64,000 nt of DNA from Proteocatella sp041738345 (GTDB lineage Bacteria > Bacillota > Clostridia > Peptostreptococcales > Filifactoraceae), in the NCBI GenBank assembly GCA_041738345.1, contig JBGSPX010000009.1, forward strand, positions 35,360-99,359, in the 5' to 3' direction. How positions within the stretch are numbered: the first letter of the stretch is position 1; every line of letters starts with the position of its first letter. Below are positions 28,149-35,995 of the stretch, piece by piece. The position numbers were made by a program, and so were the translations under genes. The notes under the pieces were generated by a model. The model made no database searches and was not told the origin of the DNA. It saw only the letters and a program-made list of their open reading frames with translations.

Positions 28149-28976
28149 ATGGGATTATTTGTAGAAATGATTAGCTATCCGTTTATACAAAGAGCTATTA
28201 TAGTTGGAGTTTTAGTGTCACTTTGTGCAGCGCTTCTAGGAGTAAGTCTTGTACTCAAGCGATATGCAATGATTGGAGATGGACTTTCTCATGTTGGTTT
28301 TGGGGCACTTGCTTTTGCAACGGTTATGAATATAGCTCCTCTTAGCTTAGCTATGCCAGTGGTTATTATAGCAGCATTTTTGTTACTTCGAATAAGTGAG
28401 AACAGTAAAATAAAAGGAGATTCTATAATCGCCTTAATTTCTACGGGAGCATTATCAGTAGGAGTAATGGCTATTTCTATGAAAAAAGGCGTGAATGTTG
28501 ATATCCACAACTATATGTTTGGTAGTATACTTGCTATAGGAAAACAAGATGTTTTTTTGACCGTAGTTCTTTCTGTTATAGTAATAATTTTGTATTTATT
28601 TTTTTATCGTCAGATATTTTCGGTTACATTTGATGAAAGCTTTGCAAAAGCAACTGGTATAAATGTAGAATTTTATAATATGTTAATTGCATTTCTTACT
28701 GCAGTAACGATTGTTTTAGGTATGAGGTTGATGGGGGCGTTATTGATATCTAGTCTTATAGTATTTCCATCAGTAATTTCGATGAAGCTTTTTAAAAGCT
28801 TTAAGTCAGTTGTAATTTCGGCAGCTATAGTTTCCGTGGCATCTTTTATTATAGGAATTTTTGTATCATATGTTTACTCTACTCCTACTGGTGCAAGTGT
28901 GGTTGTAGTAAATATAATAATATTTATTTTATTCTCTATTTTCAAAAGGTTGACATCTTCGTTTAAAGTAGTATAA
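28149..28976 (+). CDS. ABC-3 family metal permease (ZnuB/MntB-like), orphan
   Basis: A 275-residue membrane protein with about eight helices and the ABC-3 signatures LLGVSLVLKRYAMIGDGLSH and MLIAFLTAVTIVLGMRLMG, then LLISSLIVFPSVISMKLF. It is the channel of zinc/manganese ABC importers. The ATG at 28149 follows TTGGAGGC. The frame is open from 28095 but without a site. No binding protein or ATPase gene is next to it on either side, which is unusual; partners must be encoded elsewhere in the genome, or the gene is a relic of a larger operon. Confidence 0.87.
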   Translation: MGLFVEMISYPFIQRAIIVGVLVSLCAALLGVSLVLKRYAMIGDGLSHVGFGALAFATVMNIAPLSLAMPVVIIAAFLLLRISENSKIKGDSIIALISTGALSVGVMAISMKKGVNVDIHNYMFGSILAIGKQDVFLTVVLSVIVIILYLFFYRQIFSVTFDESFAKATGINVEFYNMLIAFLTAVTIVLGMRLMGALLISSLIVFPSVISMKLFKSFKSVVISAAIVSVASFIIGIFVSYVYSTPTGASVVVVNIIIFILFSIFKRLTSSFKVV

Positions 28977-29029
28977 TTTTAAGTATATGGGCATATGCCT
29001 ATAATAAAACATACTATAGGAGAGAAAAT

Positions 29030-29863
29030 ATGAGCACTAATTGTACGAATAATTGTAGTAGCTGTAGTGAAGACTGCAAAGATAGACAAAAACAAATCGA
29101 TGATTTTTCAGAGAAATCTCATGAACTTAGTAATATAAAGAAAGTTATAGGTATTGTAAGTGGTAAAGGTGGCGTAGGAAAATCACTTGTAACTTCGATG
29201 ATGGCAGTTACTATGCAAAGAAGAGGGCATAAAGCAGCGATTTTGGATGCTGATATAACAGGTCCATCTATTCCAAAAGCTTTTGGAATAAAAGAAAAAG
29301 CATATGCTACAGAAATAGGAATATACCCTATAAAAAGTAAAACAGGAATAGATGTTATGTCAGTGAATCTGCTACTTGAAAATGATACAGATCCTGTGGT
29401 TTGGAGAGGGCCCGTTATAGCAAATGCGGTAAAACAGTTTTGGACAGATGTAATTTGGGAAAATGTAGATTATATGTTTATTGATATGCCTCCTGGAACT
29501 GGAGATGTTCCTCTTACTGTTTTTCAATCTATAAAAGTTGATGGAATAATAATTGTAACTTCACCACAAGAACTTGTGTCTATGATAGTTACTAAGGCAG
29601 TTAAAATGGCAGAAATGATGAATGTGCCAGTGTTTGGACTTGTAGAGAATATGTCTTATTTTACATGTCCAGATTGTGATAAACAACATAAAATTTTTGG
29701 TGATTCAAATATTGATTCTATAGCAAAAACTTATGGGATTGATGTAATAGCAAAACTTCCTATGAATGCTCAATTTGCTACTATGTGTGACAAAGGTGTA
29801 ATAGAGCTTTTTAATGGAGATTGGTTTGATAAGGCAGCTGAAATAATTGAAGGAATAAATTAA
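29030..29863 (+). CDS. Mrp/NBP35-family Fe-S carrier ATPase
   Basis: A 277-residue P-loop ATPase that binds and transfers iron-sulfur clusters. An N-terminal cysteine-rich stretch (CTNNCSSCSEDC) precedes the deviant Walker A GKGGVGKSLV (near residue 45), DADITGPSIPKAFG, the IDMPPGTGD motif, and the C-terminal CPDC pair (near 225) typical of the family. The start has an AGGAGAG site. It appears as a single-gene unit, ended by a terminator. Confidence 0.92.
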   Translation: MSTNCTNNCSSCSEDCKDRQKQIDDFSEKSHELSNIKKVIGIVSGKGGVGKSLVTSMMAVTMQRRGHKAAILDADITGPSIPKAFGIKEKAYATEIGIYPIKSKTGIDVMSVNLLLENDTDPVVWRGPVIANAVKQFWTDVIWENVDYMFIDMPPGTGDVPLTVFQSIKVDGIIIVTSPQELVSMIVTKAVKMAEMMNVPVFGLVENMSYFTCPDCDKQHKIFGDSNIDSIAKTYGIDVIAKLPMNAQFATMCDKGVIELFNGDWFDKAAEIIEGIN

Positions 29864-29872
29864 GTTTAAATT

Positions 29873-29900
29873 AAAAACTTCTCGTAAGGGAAGTTTTTTT
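29873..29900 (+). terminator. rho-independent terminator after the Mrp gene
   Basis: AAAAACTTC (29873-29881) pairs with GAAGTTTTT (29890-29898) and the T-run continues to 29900. Confidence 0.85.
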
Positions 29901-29929
29901 GTAAATAATATAATTATTAGGAGGATGTT

Positions 29930-30400
29930 ATGGCAATAGATAAAGTTAGAAGCTATTTAAAGCAGTGGGGAATGGATGACAAGATATTAGAATTTGAAAC
30001 CTCTAGTGCTACAGTTGAACTTGCGGCAAATGCAGTAGGGTGCAAGCCTCAAAGAATTGCAAAAACACTTTCATTTAGAGCAAATGATAAATGTATACTT
30101 GTAGTATGTGCAGGAGATGCTAAAATAGATAATTCTAAATTTAAAAGAAAATTTGAAACTAAAGCGAAAATGCTTGCATTTGAAGAAGTATTTGAATCTG
30201 TAGGACATGAAGTAGGTGGAGTGTGTCCTTTTGGAGTAAATGAGGATGTAAGGATATATTTAGATGAATCTTTAAAAAGATTTGAAACGGTATTTCCTGC
30301 TTGTGGAAGCGAAAATAGTGCAATAGAGTTAAGCATATCAGAACTTGAAAAAACTTCTAATTATATAGAGTGGATAGATGTTTGTAAGGTGGTGGAATAA
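29930..30400 (+). CDS. YbaK/EbsC-type aminoacyl-tRNA deacylase
   Basis: A 156-residue editing-domain protein that hydrolyses mischarged tRNA, classically Cys-tRNA(Pro). Typical segments are GCKPQRIAKTLSFRAND, CAGDAKIDNSKFKRKF, and GHEVGGVCPFGVNEDVRIYLDESL with the catalytic-site glycine-rich loop, then FPACGSENSAIELS. The ATG has a strong AGGAGGATG site. Its TAA overlaps the photolyase ATG by one base, so both are translated from one message. Confidence 0.88.
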   Translation: MAIDKVRSYLKQWGMDDKILEFETSSATVELAANAVGCKPQRIAKTLSFRANDKCILVVCAGDAKIDNSKFKRKFETKAKMLAFEEVFESVGHEVGGVCPFGVNEDVRIYLDESLKRFETVFPACGSENSAIELSISELEKTSNYIEWIDVCKVVE

Positions 30401-31767
30401 TGATAGAAAATGAGAGAATCCATTTTCTAAATGAAAATCCAATAAACCAAGCTGGAAAGTATGTGATTTATTGGATGCAAAGTTCTCAAAGAATAGAGTA
30501 TAATCATGCATTTGAGTATGCATTGGATAAAGCCAATCAACTAAATAAAAATTTAGTAGTTTATTTTGGAATAACGGAACAATATCCAGAGGCGAACGAA
30601 AGGCATTATTATTTTATGCTTGAGGGGCTTAAAGAAATTAAGGCTAAACTCTATGAAAAAAACATACGCTTTCTTATGCTTAAGGGTTCGCCAGAAGTGG
30701 AAATTTTAAATTTAAATGAAGCTGTTTTGATAGTGTCTGATGCAGGATACTTAAGACATGAAAAATTGTGGAGAAAATATGTATCGGAGCAGTGCAATTG
30801 TCAATTTGTTAACGTGGAGACAAATGTAATTGTGCCTGTAGAATATGCATCTAATAAGGAGGAGTACTCAGCGGCAACGCTTAGAAGAAAACTTAGCAAA
30901 CTTATAGACGAATTTTTAATTTTACCTCAAAGTTTAGATTACAGAGGTGGTTTTGAATCTGAATTAAACTTTTATAATGAAATATTGGTAGAAGATACTG
31001 AAAATGTTATAAAAAAGTTAAATATAGATAAAAATGTTAAAAAAATTACACAATTTGTGGGTGGGACTTCTCAAGCAAAAAAGTTAATAGAATATTTTTT
31101 GGAAAACAAGCTTGAAGTTTATGATATTATGCGAAATGAGCCATCGGGAGGAATTTGTTCTGAGATGAGTCCTTATCTTCACTTTGGTCAAATATCACCA
31201 GTATACATATACAAAAAAGTACTTGAGTTTTGCGAAAAAGACAGTAAGTATGATAATTCAAAAAAATCATACCTTGAAGAACTTTTTGTAAGAAGAGAAC
31301 TCGCTATGAATTTTGTAAATTATAATGAACATTATGATAGTTATGAAGGAATTCCTAATTGGGCAAAAGTTACTTTAGAAGCTCACGTATTAGATAATAG
31401 AGAATATGTATATGAACTGGAGCAGTTAGAAAAAGCAAGTACGCATGATATGTATTGGAATGCAGCTCAAAATGAGCTAATATTAACAGGAAAAATGCAG
31501 GGATATATGAGGATGTATTGGGGGAAAAAAGTTATAGAATGGACGGAAAATCCACGAAAAGCATATGAAATTTTGATTTATTTAAACAATAAATATGAAC
31601 TTGATGGAAGAGATGCCAATGGATATGCTGGAGTAGCTTGGTGTTTTGGAAAACATGATAGGCCGTGGGGGAGCAGAAATATATTTGGAAATGTTAGATA
31701 CATGGCAAATTCGGGACTTAAACGGAAATTTGATATGGAAAAATACATTGATAAATACAGATTATAG
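30400..31767 (+). CDS. class II CPD deoxyribodipyrimidine photolyase
   Basis: A 455-residue flavoprotein that splits cyclobutane pyrimidine dimers with blue light. The class II type is shown by YVIYWMQSSQRIEYNHAFEYA at the N-terminus, SEMSPYLHFGQISPVYIY in the middle, EELFVRRELAMNFVNY, the MQGYMRMYWGKKVIEWT segment and the C-terminal GYAGVAWCFGKHDRPWG. All parts are full length. Translation is coupled to the ybaK-like gene through a TAATG overlap. A light-driven repair enzyme implies exposure to daylight for part of the life cycle. Confidence 0.93.
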   Translation: MIENERIHFLNENPINQAGKYVIYWMQSSQRIEYNHAFEYALDKANQLNKNLVVYFGITEQYPEANERHYYFMLEGLKEIKAKLYEKNIRFLMLKGSPEVEILNLNEAVLIVSDAGYLRHEKLWRKYVSEQCNCQFVNVETNVIVPVEYASNKEEYSAATLRRKLSKLIDEFLILPQSLDYRGGFESELNFYNEILVEDTENVIKKLNIDKNVKKITQFVGGTSQAKKLIEYFLENKLEVYDIMRNEPSGGICSEMSPYLHFGQISPVYIYKKVLEFCEKDSKYDNSKKSYLEELFVRRELAMNFVNYNEHYDSYEGIPNWAKVTLEAHVLDNREYVYELEQLEKASTHDMYWNAAQNELILTGKMQGYMRMYWGKKVIEWTENPRKAYEILIYLNNKYELDGRDANGYAGVAWCFGKHDRPWGSRNIFGNVRYMANSGLKRKFDMEKYIDKYRL

Positions 31768-31805
31768 AAAAAATAAAAAATTTATTTCAAATTATACGAA
31801 AATTG

Positions 31806-31834
31806 TTGATATTCTATCACAGACGTGATATAAT
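31806..31834 (+). promoter_or_regulatory. strong sigma-A-type promoter of the alcohol dehydrogenase gene
   Basis: TTGATA at 31806-31811, 17-base spacer, perfect TATAAT at 31829-31834 with an extended TG one base upstream. The leader to the gene is about 105 bases. Confidence 0.7.
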
Positions 31835-31840
31835 TCACAT

Positions 31841-31858
31841 TAATTAAAATAATAACAA
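31841..31858 (+). promoter_or_regulatory. possible Rex operator at the alcohol dehydrogenase start site
   Basis: TAATTAAAATAATAACAA resembles the inverted repeat bound by the redox sensor Rex (TTGTTAA-N4-TTAACAA): 5 of 7 matches in the left half and 6 of 7 in the right half. It lies where transcription should start. In AT-rich DNA such matches arise by chance, so this is tentative. Confidence 0.3.
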
Positions 31859-31944
31859 ACTTATAAAACACATACTGATATGAAAATGTCAGAGTACTTA
31901 TTTTGTAGAGGCACTTATTTATATTTATTTAATGGAGGAATTAT

Positions 31945-33126
31945 ATGAACAGATTTACATTACCTAGAGATTTATATTACGGAAAAGGTTCTTTAGAGTA
32001 TCTTAAACAATTAAATGGGAAAAAAGCGGTACTTGTACTTGGCGGTGGGTCAATGAAGAAATTTGGCTTTGTGGATAAGGTAGTATCATATCTTGCAGAA
32101 GCTGGAATAGAGACTAAACTTTTTGAAAATGTAGAGCCAGATCCATCAGTTGAAACTGTTATGAGCGGAGCAGCTATGATGAGAGAATTTGAACCAGATT
32201 GGATAATTGCTATGGGTGGAGGTTCTCCTATAGATGCAGCTAAGGCTATGTGGGTATTTTATGAATATCCGGAAACTAGTTTTGAGGATATCATACAGCC
32301 TTTTTCTTTCCCTACACTTAGAAAAAAAGCTAGGTTTATAGCGATTCCGTCAACATCTGGAACAGCAACAGAAGTAACTGCATTTTCAGTAATTACAGAT
32401 TATGAAAAAGGAATAAAATATCCTCTTGCAGATTACAATATAACACCAGATGTGGCTATAGTAGATCCTGATTTAGCAGAAACTATGCCACCTAAACTTA
32501 CAGCACATACTGGAATGGATGCGCTTACACATGCAGTTGAGGCATATGTATCTACACTTAATTCGCCATTTACAGATCCATTAGCACTAAAGGCTATTCA
32601 GATGGTGTTTGATAATCTGGAAGCTTCATTTAAAGGTGATATGAAGGCTAGAGAAGATATGCATTATGCACAGTGCTTAGCTGGGATGGCGTTTACAAAT
32701 GCACTTTTAGGAATAGTTCACTCGATGGCACATAAAACAGGAGCAGCATTTAGTGCTGGTCATATTCCTCATGGATGTGCAAATGCAATGTACCTTCCTT
32801 TTGTAATAAAATATAATGCTAAAGATGAAATAGCGCTTTCAAGATATGCACAGATTGCTAGATTTATAGGGCTAAGCGGAGATTCAGATAAATCATTAGT
32901 AGAATCTTTATGCCAAAAAATAGATGAATTTAATGTACTTCTAAGTATACCAAGAACAATTAAGGAATTTGGAATAGATGAAGCTGAATTCAAAGAAAAA
33001 ATTGCAACTATTTCTGAAAATGCAATAGGTGATGCATGTACAGGTTCAAATCCAAGAGCAATAGATTCAAAGCAAATGGAAGAATTATTTACAGCAATTT
33101 ACTATGGAACAGAAGTTAACTTTTAA
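31945..33126 (+). CDS. iron-containing alcohol dehydrogenase
   Basis: A 393-residue group III (Fe-type) alcohol dehydrogenase that interconverts aldehydes and alcohols with NAD(P)H. It shows the nucleotide site MGGGSPIDAAKAMW (near residues 92-105), IPSTSGTATEVTAFSVI, then the metal-ligand region D.AIVDP, MDALTHAVEAYVS, GIVHSMAHKTGAAF and HIPHGCANA with the iron-binding histidines and aspartate. The start ATG follows TGGAGGA. It is a single-gene unit with strong promoter and terminator, suggesting a high-level fermentative role. The substrate is not defined by motif. Confidence 0.93.
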   Translation: MNRFTLPRDLYYGKGSLEYLKQLNGKKAVLVLGGGSMKKFGFVDKVVSYLAEAGIETKLFENVEPDPSVETVMSGAAMMREFEPDWIIAMGGGSPIDAAKAMWVFYEYPETSFEDIIQPFSFPTLRKKARFIAIPSTSGTATEVTAFSVITDYEKGIKYPLADYNITPDVAIVDPDLAETMPPKLTAHTGMDALTHAVEAYVSTLNSPFTDPLALKAIQMVFDNLEASFKGDMKAREDMHYAQCLAGMAFTNALLGIVHSMAHKTGAAFSAGHIPHGCANAMYLPFVIKYNAKDEIALSRYAQIARFIGLSGDSDKSLVESLCQKIDEFNVLLSIPRTIKEFGIDEAEFKEKIATISENAIGDACTGSNPRAIDSKQMEELFTAIYYGTEVNF

Positions 33127-33150
33127 TGGTTTTATAATCTAAAATTAGAA

Positions 33151-33197
33151 GAAGTGTGGGAGAAGCTTTTGTAATCTTCTCGTAGCACTTCTTTTTT
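33151..33197 (+). terminator. rho-independent terminator after the alcohol dehydrogenase gene
   Basis: GAAGTGTGGGAGAAG (33151-33165) pairs with the CTTCTCGTAGCACTTC-like right arm ending at 33191 with one interruption, followed by six Ts. Confidence 0.82.
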
Positions 33198-33231
33198 AAA
33201 TGTTGTTTTTGTTTATATTTTATAAAAAATC

Positions 33232-33261
33232 TTGACAAAAGCATATTTTTTCGACTATATT
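33232..33261 (+). promoter_or_regulatory. promoter of the SEC-C protein gene
   Basis: Perfect TTGACA at 33232-33237 and TATATT at 33256-33261, spacer 18, about 55 bases before the start codon. Confidence 0.55.
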
Positions 33262-33315
33262 AAGGTATAAAAAGTATGTTAAATAAATGAAGTAAGAATT
33301 GAAAGGAAATCACTA

Positions 33316-34428
33316 ATGAGTAACAAACCGTTTGGCCTTGAAGAAGGCAGTTTAGATTTTACGATTTCTAGAATGCTTTCTGAGAAAAACGTAACGACCC
33401 TCAAAAAGATGGCTAAAGCTTTAAAAATAAAGGGTTATACAAAAATGAAAAAAGAAGAGCTTGAGGTTAATCTTGGCGCGGTGCTTTGTGAAGATGAAAA
33501 AATTGCTGAGGTTTTTTGTTTTTTAGATAAGAAAAAATGGAATTTATTTGAAAATATTTTCAAATTAGAATGTATTGAGGTGGATGAAAAATCTAAAACT
33601 GCAATAGCATTTATGGAAACTTTGGGAATAGTTTATAGATTCACTTATGAAAAAGTAGACTATGTATCAATCCCAAAAGAAGTAAAACGTGTGTATGAGA
33701 CTGTTATTAAAACGGAATTCAACGCAAAACGACAAAGGATATCACTTATTGATGACTATGCAAATTCTGCAATGGCACTGTATGGACTTATAAAAATTAA
33801 TGATTTTATAGAATTGTTTAATGATCAAAATAGTGATATTATAAATTTTGAAGAAACGTTTACTTTACTTAGTATATTTTCTGATAATGAAGCAGAATAT
33901 TGTATATTTAAAGATTATATAGTTAGTCGTGCTTTTGAAGAGAATAACTTTGAAGATGCCGAACGTTTTGCTAGTATAATATATTCAATGCCACGATATG
34001 TACCATCAAGAGTAGAGTTTTTAAAGTATGCAAATTATGATTATTATGAGATCACATCTCATATAACCGCACTAAAAAAATATCTTGTGGAAAAAATGAA
34101 TATTGAAGAATTGGTAGCACAATTAATTGTAGAAGAAATACATCATTTAAGTGCAGTCCAAGCAAAACCGCAAGAATTTGTAGATGTGTTTAATAAGTAC
34201 AAGATAATAACTAAAGAAGAGCAAGTATATGAACTTATGAATTTAGTTTTAGAAGTGAGTAATAATACAAGACTTGTAGGAAATCATGGATATACTCAAG
34301 CTGAAATTGCTGAGATGAGAGGTGAAGTGATTTCTAAAAAAATGCCCGCAGTTTCTAATAAAATAGGGAGAAACGAACAATGTATTTGTGGAAGCGGTAA
34401 AAAATATAAAAAATGTTGTGGAGCATAA
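33316..34428 (+). CDS. SEC-C motif-containing protein with Rho-N/SAP-like N-terminus
   Basis: A 370-residue cytoplasmic protein. The last 20 residues form a SEC-C zinc-binding motif (GRNEQCICGSGKKYKKCCG), as at the C-terminus of SecA and many uncharacterised proteins. The N-terminal part (SEKNVTTLKKMAKALKIKGY then KMKKEELEVNLG) looks like a Rho-N/SAP-type helix pair often found in nucleic-acid-binding proteins. The middle is helical and not recognised. No function can be assigned. The start ATG has a GAAAGGAAA site. A hairpin follows. Confidence 0.75.
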   Translation: MSNKPFGLEEGSLDFTISRMLSEKNVTTLKKMAKALKIKGYTKMKKEELEVNLGAVLCEDEKIAEVFCFLDKKKWNLFENIFKLECIEVDEKSKTAIAFMETLGIVYRFTYEKVDYVSIPKEVKRVYETVIKTEFNAKRQRISLIDDYANSAMALYGLIKINDFIELFNDQNSDIINFEETFTLLSIFSDNEAEYCIFKDYIVSRAFEENNFEDAERFASIIYSMPRYVPSRVEFLKYANYDYYEITSHITALKKYLVEKMNIEELVAQLIVEEIHHLSAVQAKPQEFVDVFNKYKIITKEEQVYELMNLVLEVSNNTRLVGNHGYTQAEIAEMRGEVISKKMPAVSNKIGRNEQCICGSGKKYKKCCGA

Positions 34429-34452
34429 TTGGTTTTTGAAAATTTGAAACTT

Positions 34453-34504
34453 ATACAACTTCAATTTGGGATAAAAAGCCTGGATTGGAGTTGTATCTAA
34501 TTTT
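34453..34504 (+). terminator. probable terminator after the SEC-C gene
   Basis: ATACAACTTCAAT (34453-34465) pairs with ATTGGAGTTGTAT (34484-34496) with one mismatch. Only a short T-tract (TAATTTT) follows, so termination may be incomplete. Confidence 0.5.
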
Positions 34505-34536
34505 AAAAGTCTAAAATTTTTTGGGGGGAATGAATA

Positions 34537-34749
34537 GTGAGTGGAAAGTATGATTTATTAGACAATCTAAATGTAGATGCAGAAAAAATTATGTGTAAAA
34601 CTTGTAAGTACAAAAACAGTGGTGTAAGAATAAACCGAGGAGAAAAACAGTATACGATGTGTTTTTGTGAAAAATACATATATCCAAACACAAAGCCCGT
34701 AAAGGTATTGTTTGAGAATGCAAGATGTTATTTTTATGAAAAAGAGTAA
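34537..34749 (+). CDS. small four-cysteine hypothetical protein
   Basis: A 70-residue protein starting at GTG 34537, eight bases after a GGGGGGAA site; the ATG at 34531 is in another frame and closes after seven codons. It has the cysteine pattern CKTC...CFC plus one further Cys near the C-terminus (NARCYFYEKE), suggesting a zinc or Fe-S site. There are no membrane segments. I do not know the family. It lies between its own terminator and the SEC-C gene, and both proteins carry putative metal-binding cysteines. Confidence 0.65.
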   Translation: MSGKYDLLDNLNVDAEKIMCKTCKYKNSGVRINRGEKQYTMCFCEKYIYPNTKPVKVLFENARCYFYEKE

Positions 34750-34785
34750 TAATGTGTAATTTATTTTGGAATTATAAAGCTTTGA

Positions 34786-34809
34786 GAAAGCTCGCTTGAG
34801 CTTTCTTTT
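34786..34809 (+). terminator. rho-independent terminator before ruvC
   Basis: Perfect 8-bp stem GAAAGCTC (34786-34793) and GAGCTTTC (34798-34805) with a four-base loop and following Ts. Confidence 0.82.
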
Positions 34810-34812
34810 CAT

Positions 34813-34841
34813 TTGCAAAAATATAAAAAAAATTATATAAT
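34813..34841 (+). promoter_or_regulatory. promoter of the ruvC-ruvA-ruvB operon
   Basis: TTGCAA at 34813-34818, 17-base spacer, perfect TATAAT at 34836-34841, 39 bases before ruvC. No LexA-type operator (CGAAC...GTTCG) is visible around it. Confidence 0.62.
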
Positions 34842-34880
34842 ATAATGATGTAGGTTTATAGTTAATTTTAAGGAGTAAAA

Positions 34881-35372
34881 ATGATAGTTTTGGGAATAGA
34901 CCCTGGTTTGGCTATAGTAGGATATGGAATAATCGAGCAAATAGGAAATAAATATAATGTGTTAGATTATGGGGTAATAAATACTCCAGCTAAAACGAGT
35001 TATTCGATAAGAATAAAAATGATATATGATGCTATGGAACAAATATTTGAGAAATATAGTATAGATGAAGTGGCTATTGAAGAACTATTTTTTAATAAAA
35101 ATACAAAAACAGCAATAGATGTTGCGCAGGCAAGAGGCGTTATAGTATTATCTTGCATGAATAATAATGTAAAGCTATATGAGTATACCCCTCTTCAAGT
35201 TAAACAAGGCATATGCGGGTATGGAAGGGCTGACAAAAAACAAATTCAAAGCATGGTTAAAAACTTACTTAATTTAAAAGAAATACCAAAACCTGATGAT
35301 GCGGCAGATGCATTAGCTATTGCGATAGGTCACTTAAGTACAAATCGTTTTTCAAAACTTTTTGAGGTTTAA
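34881..35372 (+). CDS. ruvC: Holliday junction resolvase RuvC
   Basis: A 163-residue endonuclease that cuts Holliday junctions. It shows the N-terminal acidic motif VLGIDPGLAIVGYG, then AIEELFFNKN with the second acidic residue, AIDVAQARGV, and the C-terminal DDAADALAIAIGH with the last acidic pair. The length is typical. ruvA starts 15 bases after it. The start ATG has an AAGGAG site. Confidence 0.95.
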   Translation: MIVLGIDPGLAIVGYGIIEQIGNKYNVLDYGVINTPAKTSYSIRIKMIYDAMEQIFEKYSIDEVAIEELFFNKNTKTAIDVAQARGVIVLSCMNNNVKLYEYTPLQVKQGICGYGRADKKQIQSMVKNLLNLKEIPKPDDAADALAIAIGHLSTNRFSKLFEV

Positions 35373-35387
35373 TATTAGGAGAAATTT

Positions 35388-35981
35388 ATGTTTGGATACA
35401 TTATAGGTACGGTAGCAGAAATATTTTTGGATTATGTTATATTAGAGAGTTCTAATATAGGATTTAAGCTTAGTACATCTCAATTTACAAATAGAAAACT
35501 TCAAATTGGGAAAGAGGCTAAACTATATACTAAGCTAAATGTTAGAGAAGATGATATATCTTTACTAGGTTTTGCAGATAGAGTAGAACTTAAGATGTTT
35601 GAACTTTTAAATAGTGTATCAAAGGTGGGGCCTAAGGTTGCATTTTCTATTCTTTCGACATATGATACAGAAAATTTACAAGGCATAATAAATTCAGCAG
35701 ATGTAAGCTTATTATCAAAGGCACCTGGGGTAGGTAAGAAAACTGCAGAGCGAATCATTTTAGAACTTAAGGACAAGGTTGATAAAAATGCAGTAGGTAT
35801 TCAATCTACGATATATAACATAATGGAAGCTAATTGTGATGAAGCGGTAGAAGTGTTAATAAGTCTAGGGTTTTCTAAACTTGAGGCAGGAAAAACTGTT
35901 GAAGAGGTTAAGAAACAAAATCCAGCATCAGATACTAACGATATAATTAAGATATCACTTTCGAAGCTTAGTAAGATTTAG
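35388..35981 (+). CDS. ruvA: Holliday junction branch migration protein RuvA
   Basis: A 197-residue protein that binds the four-way junction and loads RuvB. An OB-fold N-terminus (MFGYIIGTVAEIFLDYVILE), two helix-hairpin-helix motifs (LLNSVSKVGPKVAFSIL and LSKAPGVGKKTAERIILELKDK) and the C-terminal three-helix RuvB-interacting domain (EAVEVLISLGFSKLEA) are all visible. It lies between ruvC and ruvB. Confidence 0.95.
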   Translation: MFGYIIGTVAEIFLDYVILESSNIGFKLSTSQFTNRKLQIGKEAKLYTKLNVREDDISLLGFADRVELKMFELLNSVSKVGPKVAFSILSTYDTENLQGIINSADVSLLSKAPGVGKKTAERIILELKDKVDKNAVGIQSTIYNIMEANCDEAVEVLISLGFSKLEAGKTVEEVKKQNPASDTNDIIKISLSKLSKI

Positions 35982-35995
35982 ATTTGGGAGGCAAT

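Noticed and set aside
35984..35995. Upstream TTG as ruvB start
   Set aside because: It overlaps the GGGAGG ribosome site, and the conserved RuvB N-terminus begins after the ATG at 35996.
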